Shown in pieces: positions 15,730 through 24,466 of a stretch of DNA of 64,000 bases. The stretch's first letter is position 1. Each line of letters starts with the position of its first letter. The notes beneath the pieces are model-generated. The model saw nothing but the letters and a program-made list of their open reading frames with translations. It was not told the origin of the DNA and did not search any database. Source of the DNA: Salipiger aestuarii (GTDB lineage: Bacteria; Pseudomonadota; Alphaproteobacteria; Rhodobacterales; Rhodobacteraceae); contig NZ_QLMG01000014.1 in the NCBI RefSeq assembly GCF_003259905.1, forward strand, positions 28,645 to 92,644. The letters run 5' to 3'. The translations under genes and the position numbers were made by a program.

Positions 15730-15753
15730 GGAAAGCAAGGCTTTCCTTTTTTT
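15730..15753 (+). terminator. Intrinsic terminator between the small ORF and phaR
   Basis: GGAAAGC (15730-15736), loop AAG, GCTTTCC (15740-15746), then seven T (15747-15753). This is a textbook plus-strand terminator in a GC-rich genome. It ends whatever is transcribed through 15.5-15.7 kb, and leaves only 51 bp for a phaR promoter downstream. An attenuator of the phaR transcript is therefore an alternative. Confidence 0.85.
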
Positions 15754-15804
15754 CTGCGCTCGCATAGGCTTTTGCAACGATGCTTCACGCCAGGGAGGGT
15801 TGAC

Positions 15805-16350
15805 ATGGCCGAAAAACTCAAGCCGCTGCTGATCAAGCGATATGCCAGTCGCCGTCTCTACAACACGGAGACCAGCGATTACGTCACGCTTGAAGACATT
15901 TCGGGCTTTATCCGCGAAGGGCGCGACGTTCAGATCGTCGATCTGAAATCCGGCGACGACCTGACGCGGCAATACCTGCTGCAAATCGTGGCAGAACATG
16001 AATCGCGCGGGGAATCGGTGTTGCCGATCAACGTGTTGACCGACCTGGTGCGCAGCTACACCACCACGGCGACCTCGGCGGTGCCCCAGTTCCTTGCCGC
16101 CAGTTTCGAGGCGTTCCGCGAAAGCCATAACAAGTGGGCCGAAAGCGTATCGTCGAACCCGATGATGCCCAAGATACCGGGGTTCGAGGCGATGCAGGCC
16201 CAGCAAGAGGCGTTTCTCAAGGCGATGACGGGGGGCATGGGCAATCAATGGTCCGCGCCCGACGCCGACACAGGCGAAGAAGAAGATCTGGACGCCATAA
16301 AGAAACAGCTTGCCGAGTTGCAATCGAAACTGTCCAGGATCGAAAAGTAA
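15805..16350 (+). CDS. phaR: Polyhydroxyalkanoate synthesis repressor PhaR
   Basis: A 181-residue regulator. The N-terminal PHB/PHA accumulation DNA-binding domain is clear: LLIKRYASRRLYNTETSDYV and VTLEDISGFIREGRDVQIVD (residues about 8-48). The C-terminal part is a PHB-accumulation domain plus a short acidic helix ending LAELQSKLSRIEK. PhaR binds both DNA and PHB granules and represses phasin genes and itself until polymer forms. GGGAGGG precedes the ATG at 15805. No phaC, phaP or phaZ is adjacent, which is unusual for this group. Confidence 0.95.
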   Translation: MAEKLKPLLIKRYASRRLYNTETSDYVTLEDISGFIREGRDVQIVDLKSGDDLTRQYLLQIVAEHESRGESVLPINVLTDLVRSYTTTATSAVPQFLAASFEAFRESHNKWAESVSSNPMMPKIPGFEAMQAQQEAFLKAMTGGMGNQWSAPDADTGEEEDLDAIKKQLAELQSKLSRIEK

Positions 16351-16401
16351 TCCCGGCGTCCTGCGGCGGGGCAGGGGCGGCGCCGGGCACGCCTTTTGCG
16401 T

Positions 16402-17613
16402 TCAGGTGCCGTAGGCGCGGCCGGGACCCATCACCTGCTCGGCGGCAGCCGACAGAATATCGGCCACAAGCGCGCAATCGTCCAGCGTCAGCCGGGCGGG
16501 CAGGCGGGTGTCACAGGCCGTCTCCAGCATGGCACGGGTGCGCGGCAGCTCCGGCATTTCGGGCAGAAAATGCCAGTTCCAGAACGCGCGGGCATTGTCG
16601 GTCGACAGCCCGAACACCTGCACCTTGATGCCCATCGTGGCTGCGGCATCGGCAAAGGCGCGCACCTCTTGTCGGTCCATGCCGACAAGATTGAATTGTA
16701 GCGAATCCGGCGCGCGTTCTTCCGGTTCCAGCTTGTCGGGCACCGAAATCCAGGCCGAGCGTCCGATCCGCGCGGCGACGAAATCGTGGTTGCGCCGGCC
16801 ATCGCTCACGCGGCGGCTGACATGGGCCAGCTGCGGGCGGATCACCGCCGCGGACAGATTTGACATGCGCAGATTGTAGAGCGGCAGCTTGTTCTGCCAG
16901 CGCGCGAACGCCTGCGCCAGTGCGCCGGTGTTGTCGCCGTGGGCGATGTGTTTCTTCCAGTTGTGTTCATACGCCCCGGACAGGATCACCGCCTGCGCGG
17001 CGAGGTCGGCGTCGTCGGTGACAAGAATGCCGCCTTCGCCCGCGTTTACCAGCTTGTAACTCTGAAACGAAAAGCAGCCGATGCACCCGATGGTGCCGAT
17101 CTTGCGCCCGCTCCAGACCGTGCCCAGCGAATGCGCCGCGTCCTCGATCACCGGAATGCCGCGCGCGTCACACAGCGCCATGATCGCGTCCATATCCGAT
17201 GTATGCCCGCGCATGTGGCTGATGACGACCGCCTGAACGCTGTCCAGTCTGGCTTTGAAATCGTCCAGGACGATGCGGTAATTCTCGCCGACCTCGCACA
17301 GCACGGGCGCGCAATCCGCGTGCACGATGGCCGACGGCACGGCGGCAAAGGTAAAGCCGGGGATCATCACCCGCGCATCGCGCGGCAGGCCAAGCGCCTT
17401 GAGCGACAGAAACAGCGCCGCCGAACAGCTTGACACCGCCAGCGCGTATTTGGTCCCCATCATGGCCGCGAATTCACGCTCCAGCAGCGCCACCGGGGCA
17501 TCCTGCGGTGCGGTATAGCGGAACAGGTCTCCCGATTGCAAAAGCCGGTCGATCTCGGCGCGGGCTTCGGCCGGGATGGGCTCGGCGTCGTGCATATTTG
17601 GCAGGCTGCTCAT
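16402..17613 (-). CDS. DegT/DnrJ/EryC1/StrS family aminotransferase
   Basis: A 403-residue PLP-dependent enzyme. The fold-type I pattern is present: a substrate-region YALAVSSCSAALFLSLKALG segment, the Asp that contacts the pyridine nitrogen in VIEDAAHSLGT, and the PLP lysine in FSFQSYKLVNAGEGG. These enzymes usually aminate keto-sugars for surface polysaccharides. No sugar-nucleotide genes are nearby, so a role linked to the adjoining amine cluster is possible. It starts 114 bp after the FAD oxidoreductase stop and may have its own promoter. Confidence 0.92.
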   Translation of the reverse strand: MSSLPNMHDAEPIPAEARAEIDRLLQSGDLFRYTAPQDAPVALLEREFAAMMGTKYALAVSSCSAALFLSLKALGLPRDARVMIPGFTFAAVPSAIVHADCAPVLCEVGENYRIVLDDFKARLDSVQAVVISHMRGHTSDMDAIMALCDARGIPVIEDAAHSLGTVWSGRKIGTIGCIGCFSFQSYKLVNAGEGGILVTDDADLAAQAVILSGAYEHNWKKHIAHGDNTGALAQAFARWQNKLPLYNLRMSNLSAAVIRPQLAHVSRRVSDGRRNHDFVAARIGRSAWISVPDKLEPEERAPDSLQFNLVGMDRQEVRAFADAAATMGIKVQVFGLSTDNARAFWNWHFLPEMPELPRTRAMLETACDTRLPARLTLDDCALVADILSAAAEQVMGPGRAYGT

Positions 17614-17727
17614 CTTTCAAAATCCCGAAAGCTGGTATCGGGAAAGCTTAAACATCATGATTGTTACAGCCAAGTGAAAACCGCCGCTTTTCAAGGTCTG
17701 TCGCAATGCCCGTGGATGCAGACCCTG

Positions 17728-19029
17728 TCAGATGCCAAGCCGGTCGCGCATGGCGTACCAGGTCATCGCCAGCTTCAGCAAAGGCGTGCGCAGCCCCGCG
17801 CCGCCGGGAAAGGGCGGGGTCGGCAGCTCCGCCATCGCGTCGAAACCGGCGCTGACACCCTTGGCGGCCTCCGCCAGCAAACGCCCGGCATGCACCGCGG
17901 TGCCGACGCCGTGGCCGGAATAGCCCGCCGCGGCAAAGACGTTGGGGCGCAGCCGTTCCAGCAGCGGCAGGCGCTTCATGGTGATGCCCAGCGTGCCGCC
18001 CCAGGCGTAATCCAGCCGCACATCGCGCAGCGACGGAAAGATCTCCAGCATCGGCTTGCGGACCTTGGCGCGTATATCGTCGGGGAACCGGTATGAATAG
18101 TTCTCGCCGCCCCCGAACAGCAGCCGCCCGTCCGGCGACAGGCGGAAATAATTCACCACATGGCGGCTGTCGGCCACGGCCACGTCGCGGGTCAGCACCT
18201 CGGACACGCGCGCGCCCAGAGGCTCGGTCGCGACGATGAAATTGTTGATCGCCATGACGCGGCGCGCGACGCGTGGCTGCAACGATCCCAGATAGCCGTT
18301 CCCGGCATAAACCACCTGCGACGCGCGCACGCTGCCCTGCGCGGTGCGAATGACGCACTCGGCCGCCTCATTCACATCCGTCACATGCGAACGTTCGAAA
18401 ATCCGCGCGCCCGCCACCACCGCTGCCTGCGCCAGACCCTGCGCCAGCCGCAGGGGATGCAAATGCGCCGCCCCCATATCCAGCACGCCGCCGCAGTAAT
18501 CGGGCGACGGGCACAGCACGCGGAACGCCTCGGCGCCCATCACGTCCATGTCGTAATCGTACTGCGTCGCCATATGCGCGGCATAATCATGCAGATGGAC
18601 CACGTCAGCGGGACGCGATCCGCACCACGCGACCCCATCGCGCAACTGACAGTCGATACCGTGCCGGGTCACAAGCGAACGCACCAGCGCCTTCGCCTCT
18701 TCGCCAAGATCCCAGTACTTGCGCGCATCCCCACGCCCGATCATCGACTCCAGCGCCAGCTGGTCCACCCGCTGTCCGCTGCCAAGCTGTCCGCCGTTGC
18801 GCCCGGATGCGCCAAAGCCGACCCGGTGCGCTTCCAGCACCACCACCTCCAGCCCCGCCTCGGCCATGTGCAGCGCCGCCGACAGGCCGGTAAACCCCGC
18901 TCCCACGATGCAGACATCCGCCCGCACGTCCCCCGCCAGGGCAGGGTGCCGATGCGGATGCAGCGCCGTCGCCGCATACCAGCTTTCGGGATACTGGCCC
19001 TTCTGATCGTTGGAAAACAGCAGATCCAT
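17728..19029 (-). CDS. FAD-dependent amine oxidoreductase (DAO family, PuuB-like)
   Basis: A 433-residue flavoenzyme. The dinucleotide-binding motif is ADVCIVGAGFTGLSAALHM (residues about 32-50), with a DAO-family C-terminus containing FAAAGYSGHGVGTAVHAG. It resembles gamma-glutamylputrescine oxidase PuuB, which oxidises the glutamylated amine made by a PuuA-type ligase. Two such ligase homologues lie directly upstream, supporting a polyamine/amine catabolic role. The 69-bp gap to the upstream glutamine synthetase gene is filled by one copy of the dispersed hairpin element. Confidence 0.88.
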   Translation of the reverse strand: MDLLFSNDQKGQYPESWYAATALHPHRHPALAGDVRADVCIVGAGFTGLSAALHMAEAGLEVVVLEAHRVGFGASGRNGGQLGSGQRVDQLALESMIGRGDARKYWDLGEEAKALVRSLVTRHGIDCQLRDGVAWCGSRPADVVHLHDYAAHMATQYDYDMDVMGAEAFRVLCPSPDYCGGVLDMGAAHLHPLRLAQGLAQAAVVAGARIFERSHVTDVNEAAECVIRTAQGSVRASQVVYAGNGYLGSLQPRVARRVMAINNFIVATEPLGARVSEVLTRDVAVADSRHVVNYFRLSPDGRLLFGGGENYSYRFPDDIRAKVRKPMLEIFPSLRDVRLDYAWGGTLGITMKRLPLLERLRPNVFAAAGYSGHGVGTAVHAGRLLAEAAKGVSAGFDAMAELPTPPFPGGAGLRTPLLKLAMTWYAMRDRLGI

Positions 19030-19041
19030 CCGGCCCGCCCT

Positions 19042-19101
19042 TTCATCTTGCCAGGTAAACTCCGGGGGTGAGGCCGCAAGGCCGAGGGGGCTGGCCCCCT
19101 A
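19042..19101 (-). repeat. Dispersed intergenic element, copy A
   Basis: Read on the minus strand it has a GC hairpin (GGGGG/CCCCC, 19086-19099), a second hairpin GGCC-gcaa-GGCC (19072-19083) and a conserved block with CCCCGGAGTTTACC then TGGCAAGATGAA (19042-19067). It starts at the glutamine synthetase stop codon and ends 12 bp before the oxidoreductase ATG, so both genes and the element would share one mRNA. Copies B-D occur at 46448, 49949 and 61825. Confidence 0.75.
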
Positions 19102-20457
19102 CACGTTCAGCAGCAGGTGCTCACGTTCCCACGGAGAGATCACGGCGAGGAATTCTTCGTATTCCGCCCGCTTCACAATCGTGTAAACCCGTGCGAATTC
19201 CGGCCCCAGCACCTCATGCAGCTCGGTCGCCCCTTCCCACAGATCCAGCGCCGACCCCAATACGCGGGGAATATCGCCTTCGCCCTCATAGGCATCGCCT
19301 CTGAACTGCCTGGAAGGGCGCAATTCCTGCATCATGCCCAGATAGCCACAGGCCAGCGACGCCGCGATCCCAAGGTAGGGATTGCAATCCATCCCCGCGA
19401 GACGGTTTTCCACCCGTCGCGCCCCGGGGCCGGACAGCGGAATGCGAATGCCCGTCGTGCGGTTGTCGCGCCCCCATTCCAGATTGATCGGCGCGGCATG
19501 ATCGCGCACATAGCGGCGGTAGGAATTGACATACGGCGCCATCACCGCCACCGCCGCCGGAAGATGGGTCTGCAATCCGCCGATAAAGTTGAAAAACGCG
19601 TCCGTCTCGCCGCCCGCCGGCCCGGAAAAGATGTTGCGGCCGGTTTCGATGTCCATCACCGAATGGTGAATGTGCATGGCCGATCCCGGTTCATCCGCAA
19701 TGGGCTTTGCCATGAAGGTGGCGAAACAATCGTGGCGCAGCGCCGCCTCGCGGATCAGCCGCTTGAAATAGAACACCTCGTCGGCCAGCTTGACCGGATC
19801 GCCGTGGCGCAGGTTGATTTCGAGCTGTCCGGCGCCGCCTTCTTGCGTGATGCCGTCGATCTCGAACCCCTGAGCCTCGGCGAAATCGTAGATGTCGTCG
19901 ATCACGGGGCCGAATTCGTCCACCGCCGTCATCGAATAGGCCTGCCGTGCGGCGGCGGGGCGCCCCGAGCGGCCCATCATCGGCTTGATGTCCTGCGCCG
20001 GATCAAGGTTGCGCGCCACGATAAAAAATTCCATCTCGGGGGCCACGACCGGCTGCCAGCCCTGGTCTTCATACAGTTTGCACACTCGTTTCAGCACATT
20101 GCGCGGGGCAAAGGGAATGGGCCGTTCCTTGCGATCATAGGCGTCGTGGATCACCTGCAGCGTCCAGTCCGCCGTCCAGGGCGCGGCCGTGGCCGTGCTC
20201 ATGTCGGGTTTCAGGATCATGTCGCGTTCGATGAACCCCTCCTCGCCGGCAGCCTCGCCCCATTCGCCGGTGATGGTCTGGTAAAAGATCGAATCCGGCA
20301 GGTGAAAATAGGCCTGGCGTTCGAATTTCGATGCGGGCACAGCCTTGCCCCGCGCGATGCCCGGAAGGTCCGAGATGATACATTCCACCTCGTCCAGCCG
20401 GCGCCCTTCCAGGTAGGCGGCGGCGGCGGGGGGCAGGTTTGCGCTATGATCGCTCAT
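19099..20457 (-). CDS. Glutamine synthetase family protein (gamma-glutamyl-amine ligase type), second paralogue
   Basis: A 452-residue GS-fold ligase. Visible GS motifs include EMEFF (metal Glu), QLEINLRHGDP, SAMHIHHSV (ATP/metal region), APINLEWGRDNRTTGIRIP (substrate Arg region) and NPYLGIAASLACG. It most resembles PuuA-like enzymes, which glutamylate putrescine or another amine with ATP. Its start overlaps the amidotransferase stop by 4 bp. Pairing with a second paralogue 750 bp upstream suggests division of labour between two amine substrates, or a hetero-oligomer; neither is shown. Confidence 0.9.
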   Translation of the reverse strand: MSDHSANLPPAAAAYLEGRRLDEVECIISDLPGIARGKAVPASKFERQAYFHLPDSIFYQTITGEWGEAAGEEGFIERDMILKPDMSTATAAPWTADWTLQVIHDAYDRKERPIPFAPRNVLKRVCKLYEDQGWQPVVAPEMEFFIVARNLDPAQDIKPMMGRSGRPAAARQAYSMTAVDEFGPVIDDIYDFAEAQGFEIDGITQEGGAGQLEINLRHGDPVKLADEVFYFKRLIREAALRHDCFATFMAKPIADEPGSAMHIHHSVMDIETGRNIFSGPAGGETDAFFNFIGGLQTHLPAAVAVMAPYVNSYRRYVRDHAAPINLEWGRDNRTTGIRIPLSGPGARRVENRLAGMDCNPYLGIAASLACGYLGMMQELRPSRQFRGDAYEGEGDIPRVLGSALDLWEGATELHEVLGPEFARVYTIVKRAEYEEFLAVISPWEREHLLLNV

Positions 20458-21137
20458 GCGAGCCTCTTTTCCCTGAAGAACCGCGCGAATTGCGCGCCGA
20501 TTTCGGCGCTGTCCAGCGGCATGTCCAGCTTTGATGCGGCGTCCGATACCAGATCGGGGGGCACCACGCCGGGCGCGCGATGGGCGATAAGTGCCTGGGT
20601 GAAATCGCGGCGGAATTCCGGGTGCGGCTGCACCGTATAGGCGTGGCCGGGATAGTGGATCGCCGCATAGCGACAGACTTCGGACGAGGCAACCGCCTCG
20701 GCCCCCTCGGGTAGCGCGACGACCTGATCCTGATGCCAGGCATTCACCAGCCGCACCTTGTCGTCGTAGCGATACAGGGTCGGGCCGACGACCCAGCCCC
20801 TGTCAGATTTCTCGACCTTGCCGCCAAGTGCCTGCGCGATGATCTGGTGGCCGAAACACACCCCGATCAGCGGCTTGCCACTGGCATAGATGGCGCGGAT
20901 CAGATCCTCCAGCGGGGCTATCCACGGGTGATCCTCATACGCGCCGTGGCGCGACCCGGTGATCAGCCAGCCATCGGCAGCGTCCACCCCGGCGGGAAAG
21001 TCGCCGTTCACCACCTTCCAGGTTTCAAAGTCAAATCCCTGGCCCGCAAGCAGTTGCCGGAATTGCGTGTCATAATCGCCCACCTCTTGAAGGATGACGT
21101 CCGGCACGAGGCCTGGCTGGAGGATGCCGATTTTCAT
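20454..21137 (-). CDS. Class I glutamine amidotransferase-like protein
   Basis: A 227-residue GATase1-domain protein. The nucleophile elbow is GVCFGHQ (Cys) and the His/Glu pair is QPHPEF, so the triad is intact. The start at 21137 is used because the domain begins MKIGILQPG; an upstream in-frame ATG adds only basic residues. It lies between two PuuA-like ligases, where it probably does the PuuD job of cleaving a gamma-glutamyl amide, although it belongs to PF00117 rather than to the peptidase C26 branch. It is translationally coupled to the downstream ligase. Confidence 0.9.
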   Translation of the reverse strand: MKIGILQPGLVPDVILQEVGDYDTQFRQLLAGQGFDFETWKVVNGDFPAGVDAADGWLITGSRHGAYEDHPWIAPLEDLIRAIYASGKPLIGVCFGHQIIAQALGGKVEKSDRGWVVGPTLYRYDDKVRLVNAWHQDQVVALPEGAEAVASSEVCRYAAIHYPGHAYTVQPHPEFRRDFTQALIAHRAPGVVPPDLVSDAASKLDMPLDSAEIGAQFARFFREKRLA

Positions 21138-21202
21138 GAATGCACCAATGTTCGTTGATGGCCGGACCCTAGCCGCGCGCTCGGCGCGCGGCAAGCGGAG
21201 CC

Positions 21203-22546
21203 TCAGACCGTGTCGAGATAGATTTCCGCCTGCTCGGCGGGGGACAGTTCGGCCATGTATCGCAGTTCCTGCCGTTTGGTCGCGAGGAAGTAGCGGATCA
21301 GCCCCGGCGGCAGGATTCGCGGCATGATCTCGCTTTTCTCGAACGCATCCATCGCGTCTTTCCAGGTGCCGGGGATCAGCGGCAGATCCTGCGCATAGGC
21401 GTTGCCGGTGATCGGGGCAGGCGGTTCGGCCTGGTCCTCGATGCCGGTCAGCGCCGCCCCAAGCAGGGTCGCCAGCAGCAGATAGGGGTTCACATCGCCG
21501 CCCGCGACTCGGTGTTCGATGCGGCGCGCCTTGGAACTGCCGCCGGGAATGCGAATGGCCGAGGTGCGGTTTTCATAGGCCCAGCAAATGCCGCAGGGCG
21601 CGTGGTTTTCCGGCACCAGCCGGTCATAGCTGTTCTGGTGCGGGGCAAAGATCAGCGTGCTGTCATGCATCGCGTTCAGCAAGCCGCCCACAGCGTGGCG
21701 CAGTTGATCGGTGCCCTTGGGGCCACCGTCGTCAAAGATGTTGTTGCCATCCTCGTCCAGCACCGAGAAATGCACATGCATGCCCGAACCGGCATAATCC
21801 TCGTAGGGTTTGGCCATGAAGGAAGCGGCAAACCCGTGCCGCCGGGCCAGCCCGCGCACCAGCATCTTGAACAGCCACGCATCGTCGGCGGCATGCAGCG
21901 CGTCGGCCTGGTGCATCAGGTTGATTTCGAACTGGCCAAGGCCCGCCTCGGAAATCGCCTGATCCGCGGGGATATCCATGTCTTCACAGGCGTCATAGAG
22001 ATCGGTAAAGAACACGTCGAACGCATCCAGCGCGCGGATCGACATGACCTCGGCCGCCTTGCGGCGTTTGTTCGACCGGGGCGACAGGGGCACCTGCAAC
22101 GACTTGCCGCTGTCGTCGATCAGGAAAAACTCCAGCTCGACTGCCACCATCGGCGTCAGTCCGCGCGCCTTGTACCGCTTTAGCACCTGCGCCAGCGCGT
22201 GGCGGGGGTCGGCCTCGAACGGGCGGCCGTCTTCGAGATACATCCAGATCGGCAGCAGGGCGGTGGGCGCCTCAAGCCAGGGCATCGGGACGAAACCGCG
22301 CTCGGTGGGGCGCAGCACGCCGTCGCGATCCCCGCTTTCGAACACCAGCGGACTGTCGTCGATGTCTTCGCCCCAGATGTCCAGGTTCATCACGGACAGC
22401 GGAAAGCGCGTGCCCTCCTCGACCACCTTGTCGGCAAAGCGGGCGGGAACACGCTTGCCCCGCATTTGTCCGTTAAGGTCAGAGGCCGCCACGCGAATGG
22501 TGCGGACCTGCGGGTTCTTGCGCAGCCAGCTCTTGGGGTCGTTCAT
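21203..22546 (-). CDS. Glutamine synthetase family protein (PuuA type), first paralogue
   Basis: A 447-residue GS-fold enzyme. Motifs include VELEFFLIDD, GQFEINLMHQADAL, GSGMHVHFSV, NHAPCGICWAYENRTSAIRIP and VNPYLLLATLLGAAL. The first lines (VRTIRVAASDLNGQMRGKRVP) match PuuA-like proteins rather than GlnA. It likely forms a gamma-glutamyl amide from glutamate, ATP and an amine. It follows the ABC transporter genes after 122 bp and precedes the amidotransferase by 65 bp, all on one strand, so imported amine would be processed directly. Confidence 0.9.
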   Translation of the reverse strand: MNDPKSWLRKNPQVRTIRVAASDLNGQMRGKRVPARFADKVVEEGTRFPLSVMNLDIWGEDIDDSPLVFESGDRDGVLRPTERGFVPMPWLEAPTALLPIWMYLEDGRPFEADPRHALAQVLKRYKARGLTPMVAVELEFFLIDDSGKSLQVPLSPRSNKRRKAAEVMSIRALDAFDVFFTDLYDACEDMDIPADQAISEAGLGQFEINLMHQADALHAADDAWLFKMLVRGLARRHGFAASFMAKPYEDYAGSGMHVHFSVLDEDGNNIFDDGGPKGTDQLRHAVGGLLNAMHDSTLIFAPHQNSYDRLVPENHAPCGICWAYENRTSAIRIPGGSSKARRIEHRVAGGDVNPYLLLATLLGAALTGIEDQAEPPAPITGNAYAQDLPLIPGTWKDAMDAFEKSEIMPRILPPGLIRYFLATKRQELRYMAELSPAEQAEIYLDTV

Positions 22547-22668
22547 GGGTCACCGATAAGGGGATTTGATCAAATTCAAGAGTAGACGAGCCGCGGTCCT
22601 GTGGCAAGCGGCGCGACGCGTCGGGCCCCAGTATTTGCGCAAGGAGGACCCGGTCGGCGCCGAGAAAA

Positions 22669-23475
22669 TCAGCGAACCAGATTGGGGCGATAGCGCACCC
22701 CGGCCCGATGCTCTTGCGGCAGATGCCGGTTCAGATGCCGGTTTATCGCCCCGAAAACCGCAATCACGACCAGTGTGAGCAGAATGAAATACCCCGCCAG
22801 GATCGGATAGGCGACAAACGGATTAAAGGTCTTGTCGGCGAAGTAGCTGGCGTAATACAGCGCGTCGCCACGTTGTTGCCACGCCGGAAATCCACTGAAA
22901 AACACCAGCGTCGTGGCGTGAAACAGAAAGATCGCCTCGTTGGTATAGGCCGGCCAGGCCAGCCGCAGCATGGTTGGCCACACGATGCGGCGAAAGCGTG
23001 GCCAGCCGGAAAAGCCATAGGCGCCCGCCGCCTCGATGTCGCCCTTGGGGACGGACAGCAGCGCGCCGTAAAAGATCTCGCCCGAATAGGCGGCGGTGTT
23101 GAAGAACAGCACGATCAGCGCCCCAAGCCATGCCGCGCTGAACGGGTCGAACAGCGGCGAGACGGATTTCAGCGCAAGAAACAGGAAATAGGCAAAAAAG
23201 AACTGGATGAACAAGGGTGATCCGCGAAACACGAAAATGAACCACTCCGACAGCTTGCGCAGCGCCGTCACCTTCGATGCCTTGCCGACCGCAAGGGCCG
23301 TGGCCAGAAAGAACCCCGCCCCCAGCGCCAGAATCCCGAAATAGACGTTCCAGATCATCCCGGACCCGATCAGCACCACCTGCTTGCACAGGGTGAAGTC
23401 GTCGCGCGGCAACAGGCGCTCTCCGATCCCGATCGAGCGCAATCCGTAATCCGCCACTACGTCCCAGCAGCTCAT
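22669..23475 (-). CDS. Polar amino-acid/amine ABC transporter permease (HisM type)
   Basis: A 268-residue inner-membrane permease with about five hydrophobic segments. The EAA-type loop contacting the ATPase reads GDIEAAGAYGFSGWPRFRRIVWP, and the N-terminal half has LSEWFIFVFRGSPLFIQFFF, typical of the HisMQ family. It pairs with the other permease gene 55 bp upstream. Substrate class (polar amino acid, opine or polyamine) is inferred from the cluster. Confidence 0.93.
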   Translation of the reverse strand: MSCWDVVADYGLRSIGIGERLLPRDDFTLCKQVVLIGSGMIWNVYFGILALGAGFFLATALAVGKASKVTALRKLSEWFIFVFRGSPLFIQFFFAYFLFLALKSVSPLFDPFSAAWLGALIVLFFNTAAYSGEIFYGALLSVPKGDIEAAGAYGFSGWPRFRRIVWPTMLRLAWPAYTNEAIFLFHATTLVFFSGFPAWQQRGDALYYASYFADKTFNPFVAYPILAGYFILLTLVVIAVFGAINRHLNRHLPQEHRAGVRYRPNLVR

Positions 23476-23530
23476 GCGTGTCCTTTCGCGCCCGGCAGCG
23501 GGCGCACCCTGACAGGAAAGGCCAGGCGCA

Positions 23531-24361
23531 TCACGCCGCCTTCCTTTGCGCTTCGCCGCCCATGGTGGCCTGTCCGTGGGTCAGGCGCTTCATCACCCGG
23601 CCCAGCACGATTTCGGACACCCTCGTAAAACACAGGTAGAACACCAGAAGAGCGCCGAAATAATACACCCGCCAGTCGCCATGCGGGTAATCGGTGAACC
23701 GCGGCGTTTTCGATCCGCCCAGTTCGCGCGCCCAGTACACGATGTCTTCGATCCCCAGCAGGAACAGCAGCGGCGTCGCCTTGATGAGCACCATCCACAG
23801 GTTCGACAATCCGGGCAGCGCATAGACCCACATCTGCGGCACAAGGATGCGCCAGAACGTCTGGCGGTGCGACATGCCATAGGCCTCGGCGGTTTCCAGC
23901 TGCGCGCGGGGCACCGCCTTCATCGCGCCGAACAGCACGTTGGCGGCGAATGCACCGAACACGATGGCGAAGGTCAGCACCGCAAGGCTGAATCCATAGG
24001 CCTCGTGCCAGATCTGAGGCGAGGACGACAGCGGCAGCTTGGCGGCCGGGCAGACCACGAAATCATTGCCCTGCCGGATCGCCGCGTCCCAGTCAGGGCA
24101 TTTGGCCTGATGCCGGAGCCATTCGAAAAGCTGGTCCAGCGCGATGACAAAGAACAGGAAAAACGCGATGTCCGGCACCCCGCGCACCACGGCGATATAG
24201 GCCTTGCCCAGCCATCGCAGCGGTGCGACCCGCGACCTGGCCGCCATCGCGCCGCCGAACCCGAACGCCAGCGCCACCGGCGCGGTGATCGCCAGCAGCA
24301 ACAACACCGTTCCGAACGAGCCATAGAACGCCATGTGCTTGCCCGTCGTCAGGTAGCACAT
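23531..24361 (-). CDS. Polar amino-acid/amine ABC transporter permease (HisQ type)
   Basis: A 276-residue permease. The coupling loop is RAQLETAEAYGMSHRQTFWRILVPQMW and the family RGVPDIAFFLF segment is present. Residues about 85-120 form an unusually long periplasmic loop with a Cys pair (AKCPDWDAAIRQGNDF VVCPAA region). It forms the heterodimeric channel with the neighbouring permease. It starts 105 bp after the binding-protein stop, with a strong hairpin between them. Confidence 0.92.
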   Translation of the reverse strand: MCYLTTGKHMAFYGSFGTVLLLLAITAPVALAFGFGGAMAARSRVAPLRWLGKAYIAVVRGVPDIAFFLFFVIALDQLFEWLRHQAKCPDWDAAIRQGNDFVVCPAAKLPLSSSPQIWHEAYGFSLAVLTFAIVFGAFAANVLFGAMKAVPRAQLETAEAYGMSHRQTFWRILVPQMWVYALPGLSNLWMVLIKATPLLFLLGIEDIVYWARELGGSKTPRFTDYPHGDWRVYYFGALLVFYLCFTRVSEIVLGRVMKRLTHGQATMGGEAQRKAA

Positions 24362-24432
24362 CAGCCAGCTGAGGCCGGACAGGGTCGATGGATCGGCGCA
24401 AGAGGGAAAGATGGTCGCTCTCCGGTCTTCGG

Positions 24433-24458
24433 GCCCCGGCCACGCAGGCGGCCGGGGC
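24433..24458 (-). other. GC-rich hairpin after the binding-protein gene
   Basis: GCCCCGGCC (24433-24441) and GGCCGGGGC (24450-24458) form a perfect 9-bp stem with an 8-nt loop, 8 bp beyond the binding-protein stop. There is no T-run. Stem-loops here commonly stabilise the binding-protein mRNA or attenuate the permease genes. Confidence 0.6.
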
Positions 24459-24466
24459 GGGGGCCA

